A stretch of 64,000 nt of DNA from Epiperipatus broadwayi. Taxonomy: Eukaryota > Onychophora > Udeonychophora > Euonychophora > Peripatidae. The stretch's first letter is position 1, and each line of letters starts with the position of its first letter. Location of the stretch: assembly GCA_028023455.1 (NCBI GenBank), contig JAQFVV010000030.1, positions 4,794,501 to 4,858,500 on the forward strand. The letters are read 5' to 3'. The notes below the pieces were generated by a model. It had not been told where the DNA came from. It ran no database searches and saw nothing but the letters and a program-made list of their open reading frames with translations. Positions 34,960-46,411 of this stretch are shown here, piece by piece. A program made the position numbers and the translations under genes.

Positions 34960-35218
34960 GCATAAAGCTAAACTAGTCAATAAATAATCAAAATTATACC
35001 AAATTCACAATTCAACCAGACTGGCCACGAAAATAAAATCTAAAACTCTACCAATGGTTTCACTGCTACAAGCAGACTTTTCAAGTACAAAGAACTACAA
35101 GATAACATATTTATACTGAACATTATCCACAATTTTTCTCATCTCCTACCCACCCTTAATACTAAAAGAACTTTTAAATAAGTTAATTGCTTCAGAATCA
35201 TAAATTTGTACTAATAAG
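34960..35218 (-). mobile_element. PLE lineage 1, 3' part (left piece of a split copy)
   Basis: Matches 950-1195: ACCAATGGTTTCAC, then ACAAGCAGACTT and TTAATTGCTTCAGAAT. The copy continues at 40236, after the giant foldback element that was inserted into it. Confidence 0.8.
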
Positions 35219-35682
35219 GTGCAAATTTAGTACGCGATCTCTGCCATTTTGAATTTCAAAAATAGACAAAAACATCGTCTGACACATCTAAGTGATAAAA
35301 AACTACGCGAAAACAGAAAAAATGTAGAACTTGGGTCACGTGACTCGGAAAAACCCGCCAAAACGCACAGTTAAAAAAAAAAGCCAAAACACGAAAAATT
35401 TACATTTTCTCATTTTAAATTATAAATCAAATAATTTATATATAGAGAGAGCAAGATTACTATACTTAAATCTTAATCAATAAATACTAGTTATCATTGC
35501 CTAAAAAAGTACTTGGTAGCATTTTGATGTGGCTGATATGTGATATCTAAGGCACCCCCTCCCCCCTTATACAAATTAAAGTAATATATATGCGATATAT
35601 TTCACACAAATAAAATTATGAGTGCGTAAAATAAACAAATAAATGAAATACGATAAATAAATAAATGGCTATTATTTTTGAA

Positions 35683-35800
35683 GGAATATCTTCATTATCA
35701 AAGCTGTGGCTAAATGAATTGCGAAGTAAAACTGTTGCTATAAGAAATGCAAACTGTATGCAAATTTAGCACACAGCTTTGATAATGAAGGTAAATAAAC
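35683..35800. repeat. Hairpin inside the foldback arm
   Basis: CTTCATTATCAAAGCTGTG and CACAGCTTTGATAATGAAG face each other. The same structure is mirrored at about 39650-39768 in the other arm. Confidence 0.85.
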
Positions 35801-36499
35801 CCAATAGTCATTTACTTATTTATCATATTTCATTTATTTGTTTTCTTTATGCACTCATAATTTTATTTGTGTGAAATATATATCTAATATATATTTCTCA
35901 TTACAAACACAGACACGAAGCGATTATTAATTAAAATAAATATTCTTTTAAAAAAAATAAAATAAAATATTTACATTTATTTAAAATATGTTTTTGTTTT
36001 CCTTTGTTGGTAGTAAAACTCATTTCAATGTTATTAGATATACAGATTATAGTGACATAATCAAGAGTAGATCTGATATAGATGAAATGCAAATGAAGAC
36101 TTTAATGAGTTTTATCTTCTTATATTTTAACACGTATATATGTTTGTGTACAAGTAAGCTGTATATAACTAACTTTAATAGTGACCGGGGTAATATTTAT
36201 ATGTACATCTGCACATAGTAAGAGGCTTAATACGCCTTATTCGGTTCTCCCCATCATATCAAGAAAGTTACTTTTTAATTCTCAGAATTTGTATACAAAA
36301 TAATTATAGTGGTTTGCGTATTTTTCTAAACATTTTTTAAATTATTTGTTGAGGTATGATTTTATATGTTGAAGTGGTGAATATCATCTGTACGCAGATA
36401 TACTTGCTTCATTTTACTTAAAACCAAACTATCTCCCATGGTGTATAAAATGTAATATTAAAATCCGCACACATTTGTAATAGGTGCATGTGTGTATAT

Positions 36500-38621
36500 T
36501 GTAACGGTGTGACCCCTTTTCTATATACCCGCCGAGATTACGGGCTTCGAAACAAACATGACATAGCGTAAGGCTTTATTTTTTTTTCTTACATCGACAG
36601 TTATTCACGATCCACATAAGGGGGCGCCAGATACGATTATTTAAGTTGATTTTAACTACTCGCATCACCTTACATCATGTCAAAACGATTTCGAAGTCTA
36701 ATCCCACCCACTAGCTCAAAACTCCCAGCATGGACCAATAAGGTGTCTCAAGGTTGTTACATGTTTGTTTCTAAAATGACTCCTCCCGGAGAAGACGCGT
36801 TGTCCGCTAATGAAGATCAGCAAGGTTTTCTAATAAGTCGATCACGGCATAAAGATCATTTATTGGTTATCACTGACCTATGAGGTTGTTCGCTTACGCC
36901 CCGAACACAAGGCTTACAAGTTCATCCCCCCGCTTTATTGTATATAACATGATTTATTGACGTTTACTTTGATTATAGACCCGCCCGCTCTTAAATCTAT
37001 CTTAACTAAGGTGAAATAAGAAACATCGTGACTTACGGCACGATGGTGACATAATTAATAAAATAACTAAATGAAAATTAAAATTAACTAAATCTACCTC
37101 AAAGATAAGTTATCAAAGAATAAATAACTACGGTTTTGATCGTGTGTGAAAAGATTTGAGATATGCTCGACTTGATTAGATATTGAACAAGTTTATTAAA
37201 TATGAAAAGAAAACATTATTAATTGATTTATTACAAAACATTATTAATTGATTTATTACACACGCGCACATACATTCACGCCCACAGAGAACCATAAGTA
37301 TTCATAACACAATTTGAATAACGAGAAAGTTCCTTTCTATTTGATAAATATATAATCTTTCCTTAGCTTCACTTAAGTTCAAAGTTCATGTTTACAAAGT
37401 TCAGTAACAAAGATAAACTATTATGACGAGGAAAGTCTTAGGATTTATTTGAGTAAATTTATGTTGGTTAATTACGAGATTGCCTTACGAGTTTATTAAT
37501 TGAGTGAGTGAACAGAATAAAAAAACATATTTACCTAGGATTTGTCTTGGTTGCAACGAAGGTCGATTGGTCTGGACGAGTTTGGGTGTTTCACGGAACA
37601 TTTCTTTTATTAGGAGCATTCACTTAACACGGCGATGTTATCAGAATTTCATAGCTTCGGAGATATTTCAGTGGCGGAGCGCCGATCAGTCACTGAAGGG
37701 TTTATTAGCCCCTCATGACAGTCGACGCTCTTGGGATTAATTTCATGATGATCATTTTAAAAGTTGAGGAATAACCAAGCTAATTCAGAACAATTCTAAT
37801 TTTAAATAAAAGCATAAGCATCGGAATAAATGAGCAGGTGGTAATTCAGCGTACTGAGAATTGGAAAATAAAAAAAAACACAATAATGAGAATGTATCAA
37901 TCGAACTGAATCGAATCGAACTGCATTCAACCAATTTAACCAAATTTTAACAAAATCTTAACCAAAATTAAAATTGAATAGGTTTTGACTAGTATTTATA
38001 AAGGTTGATCCATATCTTGGGATCCAATCTACCCCCATAGTTCCCTGTTCTTGGAGTTGTCGTTCAGGTCCGCGTTTGAGGTACCTGCTCACTCACTCTT
38101 TGTGCTAAAGGCAATATTTATTTTGGGACAATCTCATTTTGCAATCTCACTCAACCAACCTTATTCCTTCACACCTCGAAGGCATGCGTGTGTGCGTGTG
38201 TTTTACTAGAACAATACAAGTTATTTTACATTTAGAAGTCGAGCATTTATCTTTTCCTCAAATCTTTTCTATAAGTTTTATTCTAGTTAAAATTATATTT
38301 CTAAAATAAACATTTTAATTCCCCGTGGTGATTTTGATTGATAATTATTTTTATTATTTTAGGAGTGCATATTATATTTTATTATTTAGGAAAGCAAATT
38401 ATTTTTTGTTATTATTTTTATTATCTAAAGGCTTTAATCATTTAATTAGACGTTTTACCGTCTGCATTTTATCAGTGTGTTTTATAAATGTATTTATGAG
38501 AGAAAGAAAACTATTACTAATTACGAAAATAAAGTTACGAGTGTTTTATGTTGCTTGCTGGTGTGTGTGTGTTTATCGATGTATCCTAGATTTAATATTG
38601 ATGTAACGCTGTCTCGTTACA
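36500..38621. mobile_element. LTR-like insertion in the foldback element
   Basis: Starts TGTAACGG and ends CGTTACA (7-bp inverted ends of TG...CA type) with ATAT on both sides (36496-36499, 38622-38625). It is richer in G+C than its host element. Removing it restores the symmetry of the foldback arms (GTGTGTATATATAATATTA). No protease, RT or integrase frame is visible, so a long solo LTR or a short non-autonomous element is most likely. The 68-93 aa frames inside have no motifs I know. Confidence 0.6.
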
Positions 38622-40235
38622 ATATATAATATTACGCCATTATTTTTATTACAGTACTCTTTGCTCTTTACTTCCTCACACCTACTAATCGACCATTTGG
38701 TTTCCTGCTCTTTGTTTTATTTTACATTTGACACCTTTGAGCATCCAAAGGTGTTTGACTGTAGCTATTTTCAAGATTGCTTTTGTGGATAAAGATGCAC
38801 CGCACTTATATTTCTCCCCCTCTCCCATTGTCTACTTTTACATTCTTATTTAATGGTTTTCAGTTTTTATATATGTTTCTTTTAACTGTAAAATGCTTAA
38901 CTTAAATAATTTAGATTTTAGCTTTAGAAAGATGCCATAATATTATATATACACACACATTGCACCTATTACAAATGTGTGTGGATTTTAATATTACATT
39001 TTATACACCATAGGAGATAGTTTGGTTTTAAGTAAAATGAAGCAAGTATATCTGCGTACAGATGATATTCACTGCTTCAATATATAAAATCATACCTCAA
39101 CAAATAATTTAAAAAATGTTTAGAAAAATACGCAAACCACTATAATTATTTTGTATACAAATTCTGAGAATTAAAAAGTAACTTTCTTGATGGGGAGAAC
39201 CGAATAAGGCGTATTAAGTCTCTTACTATGTGCAGATGTACATATAAATATTACCCCGATCACTATTAAAGTTAGTTATATACAGCTTACTTGTACACAA
39301 ACATATATACGCATTAAAATATAAGAAGATAAAACTCATTAAAGTCTTCATTTGCATTTCATCTATATCAGATCTACTCTTGATTATGTCACTATAATCT
39401 GAATATCTATTAACATTGAAATGAGTTTTACTACCAACAAAGGAAAACAAAAACATATTTTAAATAAATGTAAATATTTTATTTTTTTTAAAAAAAATAT
39501 TTATTTTAATTAATAATCGCTTCGTGTCTGTGTTTGTAATGAGAAATATATATTAGATATATATTTCACACAAATAAAATTATGAGTGCGTAAAGAAAAC
39601 AAATAAATGAAATATGATAAATAAATAAATAGCTATTGGGTTTATTTACCTTCATTATCAAAGCTGTGTGCTAAATGAATTGCTGTGTGCTAAATTTGCA
39701 TACACTTTGCATTTCTTATAGCAACAGTTTTACTTCGCAATTCATTTAGCCACAGCTTTGATAATGAAGATATTCCTTCAAAAATACTAGCCATTTATTT
39801 ATCATATTTCATTTATTTGTTTTCTTTACGCACTCATAATTTTATTTGTGTGAAATATATATATTACTTCAATTTGTGTAAGGGGGGAGGGGGTGACTTA
39901 GATATCACATATCAGCCACATCAAAATGCTACCAAGTACTTTTTTAGGCAATGATAACTAGCATTTATTGATTAAGATTTAAATATAGTAATCTTGCTCT
40001 CTCTATATATAAATTATTTGATTTATAATTTAAAATGAGAAAATGTTAATTTTTCGTGTTTTGGCTTCTTTTTTTTTAACTGTGCGTTTTGGGGGGGGTT
40101 TTCCAAGTCACGTGACCCAAGTTCTAAATTTTTCCTGTTTTCGTGTAGTTTTTTATCACTTAAATGTGTCAGATGATGTTTTTGGCTATTTTTGAAATTC
40201 AAAATGGCAGAGATCGCATACTAAATTTGCACCAA

Positions 40236-40553
40236 ATATTCTTTAATTCTTTTTATTTCATTTCTCTCAAAGAAGACAACCTTAGCTTCATCAAAATTAA
40301 TAATGTGGCCATCTTTTACATGGATATATAAGGCAAAACTAATATATTTATTTCTAACCCTACTTTTATGTAACTTTATACTTTTATTTAAACTCAGATT
40401 ACTCTGACCTATACTTCTTACAAAAACAAGGAATAATATACATTACTCCAGGAAAAGTCTTTCTATCAAAAATTTCCTTTGTATTTTTTAATAAATTATT
40501 CAAAGTAATACCACTTTTTAAAGAAATGTTTTTATTTCCAAACAAATTATTAA
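40236..40553 (-). pseudogene. PLE lineage 1 GIY-YIG endonuclease (right piece of the split copy)
   Basis: The minus strand reads ISLKSGITLNNLL and FPGVMYIIPCFCKK, equal to the endonuclease at 1190-1545. Several stops follow, and the nuclease is dead. Confidence 0.75.
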
Positions 40554-41120
40554 TTTTTAGCAGCAGGGTTCAAATTCAAAGCTATTAAAAATAAAATCAT
40601 AAAATTTAATAATACAATAAACAATAATGTACCTCGCACCAATCTACCTAGAATAACAATCCCCTACATTCCTAAAATATCTAGCAAACTAATGAAAGCA
40701 TTAAACGATAAATTTAACATAGCAGTTAGAACTCCATCTAATTCTAATAGATTGCTTAACAACTCTAAAGACCACATTGATCAATCGTTCACCCCACACG
40801 TGGTGTACTCTATTGCCTGCCCTCAGGCTGGATGCCATGCTATATATTATGGTGAAACGAAAGCTACAATCAATACTAGACTGGGTCAACATATTTACAC
40901 ATTTAACAGAGCTCAGAAAAACAGCAACACGTCCTCTGTATTCTTGGAGCATGCTAAACAATCTGGGCACAACTTCACACCCGCCAATCCCATAATATTG
41001 TGCTCAGAATCAAATAATCACAAAAGAAAAATAAAGGAGGCATTTTACATCAATGGAAACATCCATGCCATTAATAGAAAGGATACTTGCTTTGAGATCT
41101 CGAAGAAATGGGCTACATAA
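40554..41120 (+). pseudogene. PLE lineage 2-type linker and intact-looking GIY-YIG endonuclease domain
   Basis: 188 codons are open to the TAA at 41118-41120. The first ~45 residues are the PLE linker (RITIPYIPKISSKLMKAL). The GIY-YIG domain follows: VVYSIACPQAGCHAIYYGET, with VVY for GIY and YYG for YIG, then TRLGQHIYTFNR with arginine and histidine, FLEHAKQSGHNF, and KRKIKEAFYI with the acidic residue expected in the helix. The domain has no stop and is the best preserved PLE nuclease here. RT is absent: at 40554 it abuts an unrelated PLE fragment of opposite direction. A tail with CCTCGAAAACGTTAAGCCG follows at 41190-41210. Fragment of a once complete element. Confidence 0.8.
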
Positions 41121-41248
41121 TACTAGCTTATTTGAATATTTGTATTTGCATATTTTATTATACATTTTATGAAGGCTATGAATATGAGGCATGGATCCTC
41201 GAAAACGTTAAGCCGATAAACTTTAATACTAATTAATATCTTTTCTAA

Positions 41249-41837
41249 TTAACAATTATATATTTTATATATAATTTTATAAGAAGACAATTTAAATGGC
41301 AAAGAAATAAAATATGTTTCTTTGTTCTTTATATCATTACAAATATTATTACTATTAAATAAAATACTTTTAACAAATTTAACAGAGTAGACAACACTCA
41401 AATAATCTTTATAAAATTGATCTTTCTGAAACAAAGCTACCCCACTGGAATTATTTAATCTCATTTCTACAACAGTAATTTCTTAAAGCTGCTAGTTATA
41501 AGATACAAATTGGTAGCTGTCAGGTTTAATTATAGATCTTAACTCTTAATGTAATGACTACATACCAAACAATTATTCTTTACATTTCCAATCATTAATA
41601 GATCTAAAAAATTTAACTTAACAAAATCTAACCCCCCCCTCCTTTTACTACATATCTTATAGAAGGATCAAAGTAATTAAACTCATTTATCAATTCTTCC
41701 AATTTATTATTCTCAACTACAAACAAATAATCATCCACTTATCTAACAATTTAACTTTAAATACAAACAATCCCTTTTAATAATAATTTCATCTTCCAAA
41801 TAATTAATATAAATGGAACAAATTAATGAAGAAATAA
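41249..41837 (-). pseudogene. PLE lineage 3 reverse transcriptase fragment
   Basis: Minus-strand text includes a catalytic region with DDYLFVVENNKLEELI near 41700-41745 and FNYFDPSIRYVVK, then LNFLDLLMIGNVKNN. One open frame of 71 codons follows at 41249-41464 (LNNSSGVALFQKDQFY). This is the RT palm-thumb of a Penelope-like element, with stops and frameshifts. It lies head-to-tail after the palindromic unit 41838-43120. Confidence 0.65.
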
Positions 41838-43120
41838 TTATAACATACACCAAATCTTTTAAAAACTTATTTATTTTTTTGCCACCAAAATGAAATATAT
41901 ATTAAAATAGATTTCCAACGTTTCGACTATTGTTTTATTTTTTTCTATAGTCTTTTTCAAGGAACTAAAAATATATAAAAAGGAGGAAAAAAATTCATAA
42001 AAATTCTTAAAACAAATAAAAATAAAAATCCTGTCACATATACATACTATTTTGGAACTATGATTTCTTTTCCCAACAGCTTCCAACTTTACATTTTGCC
42101 TAAATGAACATTTTATTGTTACAAAATATAATTTTTTATTATCTTATCTTCAATTAACACATTTTTACATTCCTTTCTTGTTAAAAACAAAAACATTCTA
42201 TTAAATTTCACAAAAAAATTTTTCCCTCTCTTCTCTTTTCCTTTACATTATAATATTCTATTCAGAACAGGATTTAACATCTTTATGTATAAACTTTCCC
42301 TTTCAAATCTTTCTTTTTGTTTAATTATACATTCTAAAGGGGTAATCTTAAAATTGACATGACCAAATTTTTCTTTATGTAAATATATTAAAACAACATT
42401 TTATTTTAAACAATCCATACATTTTATACAATAAAATGTATGGATTGTTTAAAATATAATGGTAAAGATATATCTTATGTGGGTAATACAAAGAATTTTT
42501 TAAAAACTAGATTAAAACAACATTTGTCAGATAGAAATTCAGCAATATATTTACATAAAGAAAAATTTGGTCATGTCAATTTTAAGATTACCCCTTTAGA
42601 ATGTATAATTAAACAAAAAGAAAGATTTGAAAAGGAAAGTTTATACATAAAGATGTTAAATCCTGTTCTGAATAGAATATTATAATGTAAAGGAAAAGAG
42701 AAGAGAGGGAAAAAAATTTTTGTGAAATTTAATAGAATGTTTTTGTTTTTAAGAAGAAAGGAATGTAAAAATGTGTTAATTGAAGATAAGATAATAAAAA
42801 ATTATATTTTGTAACAATAAAATGTTCATTTAGGCAAAATATAAAGTTGGAAGCTGTTGGGAAAAGAAATCATAGTAAGTAAAGAATATATTTTCCAAAA
42901 TAGTATGTATACGTGACAGGATTTTTATTTTTGTTTGTTTTAAGAATTTTTATGAATTTTTTTTTTTCTCTTTTTTATATATTTTTAGTTCCTTGAAAAA
43001 GACTATAGAAAAAAATAAAGAAATAGTCGAAACGTTGGAAATCTATTTTAATATATATCTCATTTTGGTGGCAAAAAAATAAAAAACAAGTTTTTAAAAG
43101 ATTTGGTGTATGTTATAATT
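41838..43120. mobile_element. 1.3-kb PLE palindrome
   Basis: Two copies of a PLE 3' end face each other around 42428: CAATCCATACATTTTAT pairs with ATAAAATGTATGGATTG. Arms run out through CCTTGAAAAAGACTATAG and GTCGAAACGTTGG to a shared end at AAGATTTGGTGTATGTTAT. The left arm lacks about 90 bp of the nuclease present in the right arm. Confidence 0.9.
42440..42685 (+). pseudogene. PLE lineage 3 GIY-YIG endonuclease domain
   Basis: 81 codons: CLKYNGKDISYVGNTKNFLK, with SYVG for YIG, then TRLKQHLSD with the arginine, IYLHKEKFGHVNF, and ERFEKESLYIKMLNPVLN containing a glutamate at the expected place. The GIY half is lost at the palindrome centre. It lies in the right arm. The partial mirror copy is on the minus strand at about 42255-42425. 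Confidence 0.75.
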
Positions 43121-43254
43121 ATTTTTTAAAAGTATTTTGACCACTTTTAATAAAGAATCTAAGGTGAAAGAGTTTATTTTTATTTATTTATAATGAAGAA
43201 ATAATATAACCTATTATCCATCCTTCCATAATCTTATAAAAATTATCATTATAA

Positions 43255-43436
43255 GTAAATTAAACATCACATAATCACTATTTCTTATGTTTGCTCTTAA
43301 CTGTTATTAAAACAGGCAAAACTCTCTATATGTATTACCACTCAGTGCAAGCCAGAGTAACCAATGGATGCCAGAAGACTTGTGCATAAAATCTCCAGCT
43401 AGTGCTTACTCATCCAATATCCCCAGACTAGTGAAG
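43255..43436. mobile_element. Family A half element (A7)
   Basis: TTAAACATCACATAATCACT to CCCCAGACTAGT. It ends where the LINE sequence begins, so it was probably cut by the LINE insertion or recombination. Confidence 0.75.
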
Positions 43437-46015
43437 CAATGGATCTCGATCTATGGATTAGATCTATGCTTCACATCTTTTAATATTACTAATATAATCA
43501 AGTTTGTAAACGATTATTATTTGGGTTTCCGTTTGCCATTTTGTATGTATTAGATCTATTGCTCATCAATGGTGGCAGCCTTACTGGTGCCAATATGATT
43601 TTACACATAGAGAACCACTTTCAAAACCTTCTCTTAGGTCACCGCACAAACCCTGCCTTGGAGTGTGAGTGGGCACAACCGGAGAGGCAGATCATGGTAT
43701 TACACTCCAAGACATCACCAATAGGTTGCAGGGTCTCCCTGACAGTGTTCATCCTGGGATTCATGCTATCCTGAAGTTTGTGTTCACTCACTTAATTTTT
43801 TTTACTGCGAGGACTATATTAAACATGTTAACCTACCTCACCATTGAAAGGAGAGTAATTCCTAACCTATATCCAATCGCCATGGTTCCATTCATTAAAA
43901 AGAACCGGGATCCTACCTCTCTTAGCAGTATCAGGCCAATATCGATGACACCAATTTTGTTCAAAGTCATGGAGGGTATAATAAAAAAAAAATTCAGAAT
44001 GCCATTCTACAGGATATATCGGCCTCTCAATATGCAAGGAAAGGATCATCAGCGCTGACTGCAATTGGTGAAGTTAAAATTCTGCTTGATCACATTAGAT
44101 CTAACAGAAAATCCCAGCCTGTGGCAGTCCAGCTGGATGTGTCCAATGCTTTTGATACAGTAGATGTCAACATTCTTCTTGAATTGCTATCTCAGTTGGA
44201 CATATCAAAACAGATAATTCAGATATTGGACAACCTCCTGAATAATAGGCATATTCATATTTCCATAAATGGACATTACTCAGATGGATTTGGCCCTTCA
44301 AGATCCATACCACAAGGTTCACCGTTGAGTGGTCTATTGTTCATAAAGTACATCGACCCTCTGATTAAAGAGCTAGATCAGCTTCCAGGTATATATGTGC
44401 CCCGGCTTAAGAAAAACATCAAGGTTTTCGCATACATGGATGACATACTTGTGATTCTTCCATCCCGTAAATATCTGAAGACACTTCATTCCATAATTAC
44501 CAATTATACTAAAGATTATAAATTATCCATCAATCCTCACAAGTCATCATCCTGGTGCATCAACACTGGTAGGAAAATACTATCCAATTTTTTAGCGGAA
44601 CCTCAGTGTTTTCTGGGGTTTCCTATCTTCAAGTCACAGACTGCTATGTCTGTCTGCCTACAAAAATCCATCATAAGCAATGCTACTAAGGTGGTTAAGT
44701 CGCTGTCAAGGACATACCTGTCCCTACAAGGGAAGATTGCTCTTATTAATATGAAGATTATGACGAGCATAAATTACTACCTGCCAATAATGACAGTTAC
44801 CAAATCATTCAGCTTACAGATTCAGAGGCTCTGTGGTCAGCTCTTATGGAGAGGTCGGACCATTGCAATTAGCATCTGCAGACTTCAGTTTCACAGGAGA
44901 CAGAATGGTATGGTTCTCCATTCAATACAGACAATCAATTTCCAAAAACGGCATTCACTTTTAGTAAATCTGGGGAAAAAATACCCTCTATCAAATATTA
45001 TAGATACTAATACCTACTGACAGACCTCCCCCCAGTAAACACACATGGCTTGACACCATTATTAAACAACAATCTCTATACATCGGGCACTCAACAACAG
45101 AGTTTAATAATAAAATCAACATCTGGCAGGCATATTGCCTGCTGAATCCTGTTAATACAGTTATTTATGCTCACCTAGGGTGCAGCAATCATAAAATCAC
45201 CTCAATATTTAAATATCTGCTACTGGAGCGCAAACTTTTGGATTATCTGATCAAGGTGAATATGGATTCCATGCCAACTAATACATTGTTATACTATAAG
45301 CGGTTTCTAAATAAAATAGACCCTATTTGTCATGCCTGTTCTAGAGGAGAGGAGTCCTTTAATCATCTGTTAAATATATGTCCAGGCTATAGCAGTATTC
45401 GAAGTTATCTCTCAACACTGCATTATAGCAGTGGATAAAATCCTGGACATCAGGGGTTGTCTCTTCTCTGGAGACTTTACAGTAATCAGGTTATCTATCT
45501 TCCTGACATATGCTTTTTGGTACACAAGGTGCAGGACAAAGTTCACACAACCAACACCGGATCCCAATGCTATATTTTGCGATAAGCTCAAAGCTCTTCA
45601 AGACAAGGATAAGATACTATCCTCTAGATTTTTGTTTAATAATACATGGAGCCTACTAGTATGGCCCACAGACTCTACATAAATTTTGGACCTGATATAT
45701 CCACATTGTAGTGTATCGTAGAAGTAGTCTGTGTTGCAACATGTCGGATTCTACTAGAGGGGCATTGATTTCACACTACATGTATCCCAGCTGATAAGTT
45801 AGCATTATTGGGCCATTCTCTGCACTAGTAGGGGTGGGCAATACCAACAAAATAGTACGTATTTGCTCATATTATAATCTGCTAGTGCGGAGAATGGCTC
45901 TGGCATACTTTTTCCAGACCAACGCCAGCAATGGATGAGCCAACATTAACAAAGTGTATTTATTATGCATCTGTACAATTTTATAATGTCAATAAATATA
46001 TTTTTTTAAATAGAT
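43437..46015 (+). pseudogene. L1/Tx1-like non-LTR retrotransposon, ORF2 RT and C-terminus
   Basis: The RT begins with VPFIKKNRDPTSLSSIRPI (frame 43669-44058), shifts frame at the A run near 43985, then stays open to 45018. It carries QLDVSNAFDTVD (motif A aspartate), IPQGSPLSGLLFIKYI (motif B), FAYMDDILVI with both catalytic aspartates, and FLGFPIF. The thumb follows with LSLQGKIALINMKIMTSINY. After a second shift, 45022-45438 has KIDPICHACSRGEESFNHLL, a CCHC-type zinc motif typical of L1/Tx1 elements. 45431-45682 ends the protein. A 3' UTR runs to an AATAAATAT and a poly-T or A-rich end near 46010. The 5' part, including the endonuclease, is missing. This family is clearly distinct from RTE and PLE. 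Three frameshifts, few stops: fairly young but dead. Confidence 0.8.
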
Positions 46016-46411
46016 AAAGAATTAGTCAATAAAATCTTGAATATTTTGTTTAAATAATGATTTTAAATATTAAACATAGATAGATATGTGCATATAGAAT
46101 GGAAACTTTGTTTAAATAATGATTTTAAATATTAAACATAGATATTAAAACAGTAAGATTCGTATTCGAATCTTAAGTTTCACCTTTTTCTGTCGTCTCT
46201 CACTGACCAGTCTATCCCGCCCAAATTTAAACTTTCTGGTATCGAATTGTGTGTGTAACAATATTAAAAATGTATAAATATATGTAGAATTCAGCATAAA
46301 CACGCACACATTTTGATCTCAAATTAAAGGCAATAAATGGGGATAAAATAATATCATTTAGATTTCTTTTAGTTATATAATTTTGTATAATTTTAATGAT
46401 TTATCAGTTCA
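46016..46411. other. AT-rich spacer with a short direct repeat
   Basis: ATGATTTTAAATATTAAACA occurs at about 46056 and again near 46116, within a 60-bp direct duplication. Nothing else seen. Confidence 0.6.

Larger units (their letters stand above)
35219..40236. mobile_element. Giant foldback element with 1.3-kb arms
   Basis: The left arm (35219-36499) and right arm (about 38930-40236) are long near-identical reverse complements, beginning GGTGCAAATTTAGTA and ending TACTAAATTTGCACC. Between the arms lie a ~300-bp centre (38640-38930) and a 2.1-kb LTR-like insertion (36500-38621). Without the insertion the element is about 2.9 kb. It splits one PLE copy into 34960-35218 and 40236-40553, which proves it inserted as a unit. 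The target duplication is not clear: at most AA. Each arm encodes a 76-aa frame (35988-36218 plus, 39226-39456 minus) with three differences, without known motifs. No transposase is visible, so it is non-autonomous. Superfamily unknown. Confidence 0.85.
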
